A DNA stretch of 64,000 nucleotides. Origin: Geothrix limicola. Its GTDB lineage: Bacteria; Acidobacteriota; Holophagae; Holophagales; Holophagaceae. Positions within the stretch are counted from its first letter, which is position 1. Every line of letters starts with the position of its first letter. The DNA is taken from positions 124,001-188,000 of the forward strand of contig NZ_BSDE01000001.1 of assembly GCF_030268085.1 (NCBI RefSeq), read 5' to 3'. The position numbers and the translations under genes are program-made. Below, piece after piece: positions 56,719 through 64,000 of the stretch. The notes under the pieces were generated by a model. The model worked only from the letters and a program-made list of their open reading frames with translations, was not told the DNA's origin and searched no databases.

Positions 56719-57570
56719 ATGGGAAACGCCCTCGCCTCCACCGTCCTTTCGATCCCCCTGCGCGATCACGTCGCCCCGGCGCCCGCGTCCGCACCCACAC
56801 CCGCACCCTCCTATCCCGCGGCGGCTTCTGCCGGCGGCCTTCTGGCGGAACCGCCGGCCCTCGGCACCCTGCCGAAGGGCCCCAGGACCCGCATCTGGGC
56901 TGTGTCGGCCACGGCTTACGCGGGCCTGCTGGCGGCGGGCGTGGCCATGGCCGTGGCGCCGCCCCGCCAAGGCGTTCCCCCCAGGATCGTCACCCTGTCG
57001 CTCGACAGCTTCGAAGACCTGCCCGCAGCCCCGCCACCGCCTGCGGGCGGGGCTGAGACCAGCCACGCCTCCGCCCAGCCGCGCGCGGAGGAAGTCGCTC
57101 CCGTGCAGCCTGCCGTCGAGGCCCTGTCCTCCATGGACACCGTGGCCAACCCTGTGCCCGTCCTCCCGTCCGGCAGCCTCTCCGGTGGGCACCCTGGCGG
57201 ACAGCCGGGCGGCGTGACCGGCGGTCAAGTCGGGGGCCAGGCCGGAGGGCAATTCGGAGGGCTAGTTGGCGGCATCACGGAGGCCGTCGCGCCGCCGCGC
57301 TTCGACGCCGCCTACCTCCAGAATCCTGAGCCCACCTATCCCGCCCTCTCCAAGCGCTTCGGGGAAGAAGGCCGGGTGATCCTCCGCGTGCTCGTCAATC
57401 CCGAGGGCCAGCCCGAGCAGGTGGAGGTCCGCCAGAGCAGCGGCCACGCGCGGCTGGACCAGGCGGCCCTGGGCACCGTCCGCCGTTGGCGCTTCACCCC
57501 CGCGCGCCGGGGCTCAGAGCGGCTCGCCGCCTGGGTACTGGTGCCGCTCTCGTTCCAGCTCGACGCCTGA
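56719..57570 (+). CDS. tonB: TonB energy transducer
   Basis: This 283-residue TonB protein has a cytoplasmic Pro/Ala-rich start, a membrane helix (about 60-78, RIWAVSATAYAGLLAAGVAMA in part), an acidic/Pro-rich periplasmic segment and a Gly-rich linker of repeating GGQ/GG dipeptides (HPGGQPGGVTGGQVGGQAGG). The C-terminal TonB domain has YPALSKRFGEEGRVILRV, GRARLDQAAL-like helix (GHARLDQAALGTVRRWRF) and KP-type end (AAWVLVPLSFQL). It couples proton motive force to the adjacent siderophore receptor. The Gly-rich linker replaces the usual Pro-Glu/Pro-Lys rod. A Fur-like box lies just upstream. No ExbB/ExbD genes are adjacent. Confidence 0.88.
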   Translation: MGNALASTVLSIPLRDHVAPAPASAPTPAPSYPAAASAGGLLAEPPALGTLPKGPRTRIWAVSATAYAGLLAAGVAMAVAPPRQGVPPRIVTLSLDSFEDLPAAPPPPAGGAETSHASAQPRAEEVAPVQPAVEALSSMDTVANPVPVLPSGSLSGGHPGGQPGGVTGGQVGGQAGGQFGGLVGGITEAVAPPRFDAAYLQNPEPTYPALSKRFGEEGRVILRVLVNPEGQPEQVEVRQSSGHARLDQAALGTVRRWRFTPARRGSERLAAWVLVPLSFQLDA

Positions 57571-57635
57571 CCTTCCCCCTCCTCTGAGTCTCGGCCCCGG
57601 CGGGGCCCGGGATGCCTCTGTCTGAAAGGAACCCC

Positions 57636-59771
57636 ATGTCCCACGTGCTTCTGCTGTCCCTGCTCGCGTGTCTGTCACCCCAGGAGAGCCCTGCGCAGCT
57701 CCCTCCAGCGGCCGAGGCCGCCCTTCCTGAGGTGAAGGTGAAGGGGAAGAAGGCCAAGTCGAAGGAAAGGGCCGATGGCCCCGTCAAGGGCTACCGGGCG
57801 CGCCGCTCGGCCACGCTCACCAAGACCGACACGCCCCTCGCCGACCTGCCCCAGTCCGTGCAGGTGGTGCCGGAAAGCCTCGTCAAGGATCAGGGCATGA
57901 AGAGCATGGCCGAGGTCATCCGCTACGTGCCGGGGGCCTCCATGAATCCCGGCGAGGGCGGACGCGACCAGCCCGTGCTGCGCGGCATCAGCACCTCGTC
58001 GGATTTCTTCGTGGACGGCCTGCGGGATGACGCCCTCTACTTCCGCGATCCCTACAACGCCGAGCGCATCGAGATCCTGAAGGGGCCCAGCGGCATGACC
58101 TTCGGCCGGGGCGGCGGCGGGGGCGTGGTCAACCGGGTGACGAAGCGGCCCCTCGATCAGCCCCTGGCCCAGGCCGAACTCAGCCTGGGCAGCTGGGACG
58201 ACAAACGCGGCGCCGTGGATCTCGGTGGCCAGCTCGGCGGGGCGCGGTATCGCGTGAACGGCGTGGCCGAGGACGCCAAGGGGTTCCGGGAGGGCTACCA
58301 GTTGCGGCGCTCGGGCCTCAACCCCGTGGTGGAGTTCGCTCCGGGAAGCGACACCCTGGCCCTGCTGAGCGTGGAGCATTTCGAGGATCGGCGCACGACG
58401 GATCGCGGCCTTCCGGCTCTGAACGGTCGTCCCTACGAGGCCCCGCGGGAGCGCTTCTTCGGCGATCCGGCCCAGAGCCCCAGCGCCGCCGTGGTGGACG
58501 CATTCACCGCCCGAGTGGAATCGAACCTCGCGCCGAATGTCCTGCTGCGCAGCACCCTGCGCGCCACGCGCTACGACACCCTGCGGCAGAATGTCCAGCC
58601 GAACAGCGTCGTGGATCCCGCCACGGGGCGGCTCAGGATCTCGGCCTACAGTCAGGCCAACCTCCGGATCAACTTGTTCGATCAGACCGAACTCGAATGG
58701 CGGGGCCGGGTCGCGGGCATGGACCACCTGCTGCTGGCGGGCCTGGAACTGGGTCACCAGGACAGCGAGAACACGCGCCTCACGGGCTATTTCGGCGCCG
58801 CCGGCACCGCCACCACCGCAACGGTGGGGGCCGCGAATCCCCGGGCCTCGGTCACCCGCTGGGCCGCCGCGAGCAGCGACACGAACAACGAAGTCGTCGC
58901 CAACCTGGCGGCCCTCTACCTGCAGGATCAGATCAGCCTCTCCTCCCACTGGAAGGCGGTGCTGGGTCTCCGCTACGACCGCTTCGCCGTCGCCCTGGAT
59001 GACCGGAACGCGGCCAATGTCGACCTCGCCCACACGGACAAGGCCGCTTCGCCGCGGGCCGGGCTCATCTACCAGCCCACCGAGGCTTCCTCCTACTACC
59101 TCAGCTACAGCTACGCCTTCCTGCCGAGCAGCGAAACGCTTTCCCTCAGCGCCAGCAACGCGGACCTGAAGCCCGAAAAGGCCACCAACTGGGAACTGGG
59201 CGGGAAGTGGGACCTGAGCCCGGGCTTCGCGCTCACGGCGGCCCTGTTCCGCCTGGATCGCGCCGATGTGAAGAGCAAGGATCCCAACGACCCGACCAAG
59301 CTGGTGCTGTCGGGCCTGCAGCGGACCGATGGCCTGGAGCTCGGCTTCCAGGGCCAGGTGACCGAGCGGTGGCAGGTCTACGGCGGTTTCGCGCAGCTGG
59401 ATGCGCGCGTCGTGAAGGCCACGGGCGGCAGCGCCACCAGCGCGGCCGTGCCCGCGGGCACCCAGGTTCCGCTGGTGCCGCGCCGCGCGGCAACCTGCTG
59501 GAACAAGGTGGAGCTCACGTCCCAGTGGGCGCTGGGTCTGGGTCTGATCCACCAGTCGAGCAGCTTCGCCAGCACGACCAACGCGGTGATCCTGCCCGCC
59601 TTCATCCGCGCCGATGCGGCGGTCTACTTCAGCTTCGGCAAGCAGAACCGGCTCTCCCTGAACCTCGAGAACCTCCTGGACCGCCGCTACTACCCGACCG
59701 CTGGGAACGACTACAACATCGTGGTCGGCTCTCCCCGCCGGGCGCAGCTCACCTTGTCCTGCCGCTTCTGA
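57636..59771 (+). CDS. TonB-dependent siderophore receptor
   Basis: This 711-residue outer-membrane receptor has a signal peptide (MSHVLLLSLLACLSPQESPA), a TonB-box region before the plug, and a plug with TPLADLPQSVQVVPESL (typical of FhuE/FpvA-type siderophore receptors), the 'LRGISTSSDFFVDGLRD' segment and IEILKGPSGMTFGRG. A 22-strand barrel follows, ending in PRRAQLTLSCRF with the terminal Phe. It should import a ferric siderophore, of unknown type, using TonB encoded 66 bp upstream. AAAGGAA precedes ATG 57636. The PepSY gene begins within its stop codon (TGATG). Confidence 0.93.
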   Translation: MSHVLLLSLLACLSPQESPAQLPPAAEAALPEVKVKGKKAKSKERADGPVKGYRARRSATLTKTDTPLADLPQSVQVVPESLVKDQGMKSMAEVIRYVPGASMNPGEGGRDQPVLRGISTSSDFFVDGLRDDALYFRDPYNAERIEILKGPSGMTFGRGGGGGVVNRVTKRPLDQPLAQAELSLGSWDDKRGAVDLGGQLGGARYRVNGVAEDAKGFREGYQLRRSGLNPVVEFAPGSDTLALLSVEHFEDRRTTDRGLPALNGRPYEAPRERFFGDPAQSPSAAVVDAFTARVESNLAPNVLLRSTLRATRYDTLRQNVQPNSVVDPATGRLRISAYSQANLRINLFDQTELEWRGRVAGMDHLLLAGLELGHQDSENTRLTGYFGAAGTATTATVGAANPRASVTRWAAASSDTNNEVVANLAALYLQDQISLSSHWKAVLGLRYDRFAVALDDRNAANVDLAHTDKAASPRAGLIYQPTEASSYYLSYSYAFLPSSETLSLSASNADLKPEKATNWELGGKWDLSPGFALTAALFRLDRADVKSKDPNDPTKLVLSGLQRTDGLELGFQGQVTERWQVYGGFAQLDARVVKATGGSATSAAVPAGTQVPLVPRRAATCWNKVELTSQWALGLGLIHQSSSFASTTNAVILPAFIRADAAVYFSFGKQNRLSLNLENLLDRRYYPTAGNDYNIVVGSPRRAQLTLSCRF

Positions 59772-60454
59772 TGGAGTCTGATCCGGTGGACGCTTCGAGT
59801 CATTCCCCTCATGCCGCAGGCTTCCGGCGCGTTCCGCGGGCGAAGCAGAGGGCCTTCCTGCGCCGACTTCGCAAGCTCCACGCCTGGGTGGGACTCAGTG
59901 GTGCTGCGTTCGGCCTGCTGTTCGGCCTCACCGGCTTCCTGCTGAACCACCGGGGTGTCCTGAAGATCGAGGCTGGGCAGATCCAGGAACGCAGAGTCAC
60001 CGTGGCATTCGCCGAGGCGCCGGCCAGTCCCGAAGCCCTGGCCCGGGCGCTGGCGGCCCGCTTCGACGTGCCCACGAGCCGCGTGAAGTGGCTCGTCAAG
60101 ACGCCCAGGCCGGGACGCGTGGGGGGCGCGCCGGTGCAGGTCGCCGAGCAGTGGACCGTGGTCTTCCTCGGTCACGCGCACTTCGCCACGGCCACCTATG
60201 CGCCGGGCAACCGAACGGTGGAACTGGAACAGCGCGACGCGAACCTGATCCAGGCCCTGAAGCGGCTCCACAAGGGGGATGGCGGCCAGGTCGCCTGGAT
60301 CCTGGTCTCCGATGCCTTCGCCGGGGCCCTGGTCTTCCTCAGCCTTTCGGGCACGCTGCTGTGGACCCGGCTCTCAGGGCCGAAACTGCTGGCGGCGGGC
60401 CTGGCCGCGGGCGGGCTGGTGCTCGCGCTCCTCGTCGGGGGCCGGGCCTGGTAG
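59771..60454 (+). CDS. PepSY-associated membrane protein coupled to the siderophore receptor
   Basis: This 227-residue inner-membrane protein has an N-terminal cytoplasmic basic segment, a helix (about 37-60, LSGAAFGLLFGLTGFLLNHRG), a periplasmic PepSY-like domain, and two C-terminal helices (VSDAFAGALVFLSLSGTLLW, LLAAGLAAGGLVLALLVGG). His residues at the helix edges (LRKLHAWVGLS, LNHRGVL, LKRLHKGDGG) are as in PepSY_TM proteins proposed to reduce or process ferric siderophores. Its ATG overlaps the receptor's TGA by one base (TGATG), giving tight coupling in an iron operon. Ferric-siderophore reduction is an inference; the longer upstream frame is not coding. Confidence 0.82.
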   Translation: MESDPVDASSHSPHAAGFRRVPRAKQRAFLRRLRKLHAWVGLSGAAFGLLFGLTGFLLNHRGVLKIEAGQIQERRVTVAFAEAPASPEALARALAARFDVPTSRVKWLVKTPRPGRVGGAPVQVAEQWTVVFLGHAHFATATYAPGNRTVELEQRDANLIQALKRLHKGDGGQVAWILVSDAFAGALVFLSLSGTLLWTRLSGPKLLAAGLAAGGLVLALLVGGRAW

Positions 60455-60464
60455 GCCGTCCAGC

Positions 60465-61388
60465 TCAATCAGCCAGGAGATCGTCCAGCGCGCCCTTCGC
60501 GGTGGGGAACCGGAAATCAAATCCCAGGGACTGGGCCCGCGCCGGCACTACGTAGGCGCCGCGGAGCAGCAGTTCCTCGGCCATCTCGCCCAGCAGGACC
60601 CGCAGGCCGAAGGAGGTCAGGCCGGCCGGCACGGGCAGCACGGGGCGGCGGAGCCGCGCCGCCATAACCCGCGTGAAGGCCTCATTGCCGAGGGGCTGCG
60701 GTGCCGTGCCGTTGAAGACGCCCACCCAGGCCGGGTTCCGCGCGGCTTCGATGAACATGGCCACCAGGTCGTCGAGGTGGATCCAGCTGAGGCCCTGGGT
60801 GCCCGTGCCCAGCCTGCAGCCGAGGAACCAGCGCAGGGGACGGGCCATCTTCGGCAGGGCACCGCCCTCTTTCGCCAGCACCACGCCGATGCGGATGAGC
60901 GCCACGCGAACCCCTAGCCTGCCGGCGGCCAGGGCTTCCATCTCCCAGGCGCGGCACACCTCCGGCAGGAATCCCAGGCCCGAGTCGGCGGCTTCGTCCA
61001 CGGGTTGCTCGTCGCGGCTTCCGTAGTAGCCCACGGCCGAAGCGTTCACCAGGGCCCGGGGCGGGCGGCTGCAGCCGCGCATGGCCGCCACCAGGCGCGC
61101 GGTGGCGCCGATGCGGCTGTCGAGGATGGCGGCCCTGCGCGCCAGGCTCCAGCGCCGATCCGCGATGCCTTCGCCCGCGAGGTTGATGACGGCGTCGGCG
61201 CCTTCCAGCAGGGCCGGCAGATCCTCCCAGTCATGAGCCGAAGCTCCTGCGGGAAGCGGCTGGCGCCCGGGGTTCCGGGTCAGCACGGTCACCTGCGAAC
61301 CCCGCTCCAGCAGGGCCTTCACGAGGGCCCGCCCCACCAGGCCCGTACCCCCGGCCACCACCACCTGATTCAATTCCGACTCATTCAT
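60465..61388 (-). CDS. TIGR01777-family NAD-dependent epimerase/dehydratase (with DUF1731)
   Basis: This 307-residue extended-SDR-fold protein starts with the dinucleotide motif VVVAGGTGLVGRALVKALLE, then ADAVINLAGEGIADRRWS, the YYGS motif (SAVGYYGSRDEQPVDE, with Tyr), and the SWIHLDDL segment. The C-terminal DUF1731 substrate domain (FNGTAPQPLGNEAFTRVMA, LLGEMAEELLL) defines the TIGR01777/YfcH/SulA-like family. The substrate is unknown. The ATG at 61388 is preferred over the long upstream frame, which runs antisense through the VOC gene. It is divergent from that gene by 72 bp. Confidence 0.92.
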   Translation of the reverse strand: MNESELNQVVVAGGTGLVGRALVKALLERGSQVTVLTRNPGRQPLPAGASAHDWEDLPALLEGADAVINLAGEGIADRRWSLARRAAILDSRIGATARLVAAMRGCSRPPRALVNASAVGYYGSRDEQPVDEAADSGLGFLPEVCRAWEMEALAAGRLGVRVALIRIGVVLAKEGGALPKMARPLRWFLGCRLGTGTQGLSWIHLDDLVAMFIEAARNPAWVGVFNGTAPQPLGNEAFTRVMAARLRRPVLPVPAGLTSFGLRVLLGEMAEELLLRGAYVVPARAQSLGFDFRFPTAKGALDDLLAD

Positions 61389-61460
61389 GGCGCCACCGGT
61401 TCCCACGATATACCGCCCGGGAAACGGGAGTAAGCTGGGCGCCGATTCCCGGAGGCCCCC

Positions 61461-62237
61461 ATGTCCGAACCTCAGTTCGCACCCATCGGCCACTTCTGCT
61501 GGCCGGAACTTGCCACCACGGATATCGCCGCGGCGAAGGCCTACTACGGCACCCTCTTCGGCTGGTCGGCCTTCGACGTGCCTTCGGCCATGGGCAATTA
61601 CACGATCTTCAGGGCCGGAGATCTGGATGCGGCGGCCGGCTACCAGATGGGCCCGCAGCAGAGCGCGCCGCCCCACTGGAATTCCTACGTGGTGGTGGAG
61701 AGCGCCGACCGCAGCTGTGCCCGGGCGCAGGAGCTGGGCGCTCAGGTGCTGATGGCCCCCACGGACATCCCCGACGTGGGCCGCATGGCCTTCATGCGCG
61801 ATCCGGACGGGGCCTCGCTGGCCCTCTGGCAGTCCGGCAAACACCGTGGCGCGGGCCTCTTCGGCCGCCCCGGGGGCCTCTGCTGGACGGAGCTCTACTC
61901 GCGCGATACGGCCGCCTCCATCGCCTTCTACACGGCGCTCTTCGGATGGCGGGCCGTCACCAAGAATGACTTCGGCATGACCTACACCGAGTTCCACGCC
62001 GGGGAAGCGCCCATCGGTGGCATGATGGGCATGGAAGGGCCGGAATGGGAGGGCGTGCCCAGCGCCTGGATGCCCTACATCGCGGTCAAGGATGCCGATG
62101 AAGCGGCGGCCGCGTTGGCCCGGATGGGAGGCGTCTGCCTGGTGCCGCCCAAGGACATCCCCACCGTCGGGCGTTTCGGCGTCGCCAAGGATCCCCAGGG
62201 CGCCGTGATCGCCTTCATCAAGCTTCTGGAACGCTGA
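61461..62237 (+). CDS. Two-domain VOC (glyoxalase/bleomycin-resistance) protein
   Basis: This 258-residue cytoplasmic protein has two vicinal-oxygen-chelate modules, each built from two beta-alpha-beta-beta-beta units. Module 1 (GHFCWPELATTDIAAAKAYY...) and module 2 (GGLCWTELYSRDTAASIAFY...) are clear repeats. The first keeps an HFCWPEL start, and both have the 'GR(M/F)x.x(K/R)DP.G' end (MRDPDGASLALWQ, AKDPQGAVIAFIK). It is the YdeM/CFP-30B-like type of unknown substrate. Fusion of two modules in one chain gives a complete active-site pair within a monomer. It probably forms its own transcription unit. Confidence 0.88.
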   Translation: MSEPQFAPIGHFCWPELATTDIAAAKAYYGTLFGWSAFDVPSAMGNYTIFRAGDLDAAAGYQMGPQQSAPPHWNSYVVVESADRSCARAQELGAQVLMAPTDIPDVGRMAFMRDPDGASLALWQSGKHRGAGLFGRPGGLCWTELYSRDTAASIAFYTALFGWRAVTKNDFGMTYTEFHAGEAPIGGMMGMEGPEWEGVPSAWMPYIAVKDADEAAAALARMGGVCLVPPKDIPTVGRFGVAKDPQGAVIAFIKLLER

Positions 62238-62345
62238 GTCCCGGATCCGGAGTGCATCCTCCGGTGGAAGGTCCGTGACGGGCAAAAAAATGGGCCACTT
62301 CCATCGGAGCGCCCCATACTACGAGGGCCCAAGTCGAGGTGCACC

Positions 62346-62732
62346 ATGACCATGGCGCTTCAGATCATCCTTGGATTGGCCATTCTGGCGGTCGTCGCCT
62401 TCCTGATTCCCTTCCTCTTCCAGGCGCGCCGGACCGCCCTGGCCCTGGAGCGGCTGGCGGAGCGCTCCTCCCAGGATCTGGACCGCATCGCGGAGGATAT
62501 CCACGCCGTGCGCACGGAGGTGGAAGGCCTGACCCAGCGCGTCGCCCACAACCTGGATCATCCTTCCGGACTAGCGCAGATCGTCATCAGTCTGATGCAG
62601 GTTTCATCCGCTCTGACTGGGGGCCACGAAAGGAGGCCAAATATCCTCGAGGCCCTCCTGACAGGCCTGCGAAGCGTCCTACATTTGTTCCGTCGGCAGA
62701 GAGCCGCTGCAAAGGAGGGACCACATGAGTGA
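62346..62732 (+). CDS. Small membrane-anchored coiled-coil protein (DUF948-like)
   Basis: This 128-residue protein has one N-terminal membrane helix (LQIILGLAILAVVAFLIPFLF) followed by a coiled coil (RTALALERLAERSSQDLDRIAEDIHAVRTEVEGL, in parts). This is the layout of DUF948 envelope-stress or cell-division-associated proteins. The middle VAHNLDHPSGLAQIVISL and the basic tail are not diagnostic. GAGGTG is before ATG 62346; an internal ATG 6 bp later is equally usable. The YtxH-like gene overlaps its end by 8 bp, so the two proteins are made together, as DUF948/YtxH pairs often are. Confidence 0.6.
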   Translation: MTMALQIILGLAILAVVAFLIPFLFQARRTALALERLAERSSQDLDRIAEDIHAVRTEVEGLTQRVAHNLDHPSGLAQIVISLMQVSSALTGGHERRPNILEALLTGLRSVLHLFRRQRAAAKEGPHE

Positions 62733-62922
62733 TGAACGTGGCATGGCGAGTACCTCGATGATCGTTTTCCTGGCGGGGGCCGCCCTCGGGGCCCTGGTCG
62801 TCGCCCTCACCACACCAAAGACTGGGCCGCAACTCCGGGGCGATTTGAAAGACCTCGGGATCCGGATGAAGGATCGGCTCGGGAAGCTCAGGGACCACGA
62901 TCGAAACACCGTGGAAGTCTGA
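62725..62922 (+). CDS. YtxH-domain small membrane protein
   Basis: This 65-residue protein has one membrane helix (SMIVFLAGAALGALVVALTT) immediately followed by a PKTGPQLRGDLKD start of an amphipathic helix. It is the size and pattern of YtxH general-stress/envelope proteins. A strong GGAGGG 9 bp before the ATG lies inside the preceding gene, and the frames overlap by 8 bp (62725-62732). Function is unknown; a structural or stress role at the membrane is likely. Confidence 0.75.
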   Translation: MSDERGMASTSMIVFLAGAALGALVVALTTPKTGPQLRGDLKDLGIRMKDRLGKLRDHDRNTVEV

Positions 62923-63052
62923 GTCTCGGACAGGCGCATAAAGGTTTTGTGCTTGGCCTCGCAGGAGGCCGGGACCGGTTGGGGAGGTGATCCCTTCCAG
63001 GTATCCTGGGCCTTGGCTTTGAGTCCCGTGGACTCCTTCCGCCGAGGCGACC

Positions 63053-64000
63053 ATGCGCTACCTGCTTTCCAATCTGCCGCTGAACCTGGGCGAGGAGGCG
63101 CTGGATCTGGCGAAGCCGCTGGCCCATGCCCTGGGCGGCGCGCCGAAGGACTACCGCGACGTCAGGCTGGAGCGCCGCAGCCTGGATGCCCGCCACAAGG
63201 GGGCCATCCGGTTCCTGACCACCCTCAGCTTCGACACGGACCGGAATCTCGTAATCGGCCCCCTCCCGGGGGGATTGAAGGTTGATCCGGCGCCGGCCCC
63301 GACGCCCTATGCCGTGGCGCCGCCTCCGCGCCGGCCCCGCGTGGTGGTCGTGGGCAGCGGGCCCGCGGGCACCTTCTGCGCCCTGCGCCTGCTGGACTAC
63401 GGCATCGAGCCCATCGTGCTGGAGCGCGGGCCCGCCATGGGCGAGCGCGTGAAGGCCATCTCGACATTGTGGAAGGATGCGGTGCTGGATCCCGAGGCCA
63501 ACGCCCAGTTCGGCGAGGGCGGGGCGGGCACCTTCAGCGACGGCAAGCTCACCACGCGCATCGGCCATCCCGCCACGCGCTACGTGCTGGAGGCCTTCGT
63601 GCGCTTCGGCGCGAACCCGCGGATCCTCTACCTGGCCAAGCCCCACGTGGGCACCGACGTGATCCGCCGCTGCGCGGTGCTCATCCGCAAGGAAGCCGAG
63701 AGCCGCGGTGCCCAGTACCGGTTCCGCGCCAGGCTGACCGACGTACGCTTCGACGCGGAAGGCCGTGTTCGCGCCGCCGTGCTCGACACCGGCGAGGAGC
63801 TCCCCTGCGAGGCCCTGGTGCTGGCCCCGGGCCACAGCGCCCGCGATACCTTCGAGATGCTGCACCGCCACGGCGTCGCCATGCGCCAGAAGCCCTTCGC
63901 CATGGGCGTGCGCGTCGAGCATCCGCAGGATCTCATCGACCGCTCCCAGTACGGTCCCAGCGCCGGCCATCCCGCGCTGCCCGCCGCGGATTACAAGCTG
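63053..64000 (+). CDS. FAD-dependent dehydrogenase, COG2509-like (5' part, runs off the window)
   Basis: The first 316 residues are present; the gene continues past the window end. An N-terminal domain of about 95 residues (RYLLSNLPLNLGEEALDLAKPLA...) is followed by the FAD Rossmann motif VVVVGSGPAGTFCALRLL and ERGPAMGERV, then the FGEGGAGTFSDGKLTTRI flavin-contact segment characteristic of the COG2509 uncharacterised FAD dehydrogenases, ALVLAPGHSARDTFEML and GVRVEHPQ. The family is widespread and of unknown reaction; redox tailoring or quinone-linked roles have been suggested only by homology. GAGG precedes the ATG. Confidence 0.82.
   Translation, partial: MRYLLSNLPLNLGEEALDLAKPLAHALGGAPKDYRDVRLERRSLDARHKGAIRFLTTLSFDTDRNLVIGPLPGGLKVDPAPAPTPYAVAPPPRRPRVVVVGSGPAGTFCALRLLDYGIEPIVLERGPAMGERVKAISTLWKDAVLDPEANAQFGEGGAGTFSDGKLTTRIGHPATRYVLEAFVRFGANPRILYLAKPHVGTDVIRRCAVLIRKEAESRGAQYRFRARLTDVRFDAEGRVRAAVLDTGEELPCEALVLAPGHSARDTFEMLHRHGVAMRQKPFAMGVRVEHPQDLIDRSQYGPSAGHPALPAADYKL

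Noticed and set aside
57593-57607. Terminator between tonB and the siderophore receptor (GGCCCC-GGC-GGGGCC)
   Set aside because: The stem is short, there is no T-run and the genes look like one operon. It may affect readthrough, but I do not call it.

Overview
The window is 64 kb of high-GC (roughly two-thirds G+C), densely packed bacterial chromosome from a diderm. It encodes TonB-dependent and RND machinery, outer-membrane channels, flagellar stators, many c-type cytochrome motifs and an unusually large set of secreted peptidases. My best guess is an acidobacterium of the Holophagae/Geothrix type, based on gene content and style only. There is no rRNA, transposase, CRISPR array or prophage block. 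The only RNA gene seen is a tRNA-Leu(UAA). No gene-free stretch exceeds about 285 bp.

Layout. 1-1370: end of a MacAB-type efflux operon (minus strand). 1449-6211: metal homeostasis: a zinc-type outer-membrane porin, a TroA-like binding protein and a TroC-like permease (no ATPase), ferritin, and an outer-membrane protein; palindromes resembling Fur-superfamily operators lie upstream of both arms. 6430-13286: three tandem S46 dipeptidyl-peptidases with a coupled DNPH1-like nucleotide hydrolase; the middle paralog is bracketed by two copies of a hairpin repeat. 13273-20342: MarC, a TetR regulator divergent from an MBL hydrolase across tandem palindromic operators, an M1 aminopeptidase, a nitrilase-family amidase, a haem-c diguanylate cyclase and a DAO-type oxidoreductase. 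20431-27802: a Cu(I)/Ag(I) efflux operon, with a Cys-rich leader protein, CusC, CusB, CusA and two secreted YHS mini-proteins, behind a good sigma-70 promoter. 28028-33582: an M4 protease, then Rel with a coupled Nudix hydrolase, divergent from an N6-adenine methyltransferase. 33595-42607: radical SAM protein, motAB, M28 peptidase, NTF2-like protein, a DUF4157 plus metzincin-like protein, an M6-like metalloprotease and a dual-receiver protein. 42765-49103: LepA, a stand-alone MshEN (c-di-GMP-type) protein divergent from a ChpT-like phosphotransferase, a PQQ-type beta-propeller, and miaB with a duplicated 5' end and a coupled leader ORF. 49262-56647: mutarotase-like protein, GH19-like hydrolase, Aer-like chemoreceptor, tRNA-Leu, a protein of unknown function, monohaem cytochrome c and PcrA helicase. 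56685-60454: an iron-uptake operon (Fur-like box, TonB, siderophore receptor, PepSY protein). 60465-64000: TIGR01777 epimerase, two-domain VOC protein, a DUF948-like/YtxH pair and the start of a COG2509 flavoprotein.

Taken together: (i) a peptide-scavenging lifestyle, with three S46, one M1, one M28, one M4 and one M6-like peptidase plus a DUF4157 protein, all but the last carrying export signals; (ii) metal acquisition and detoxification modules with recognisable operators; (iii) several signalling parts detached from their usual partners, namely an MshEN domain without an ATPase, a DHp-like domain without an ATP-binding domain, and a receiver fused to a degenerate receiver. The most unusual local structures are the duplicated miaB start with its leader ORF, the tandem S46 array whose third member has a non-standard specificity residue, and the DUF4157/metzincin-like fusion. 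Start codons were chosen from Shine-Dalgarno spacing and signal-peptide logic. Family assignments come from motif recognition, without database searches.
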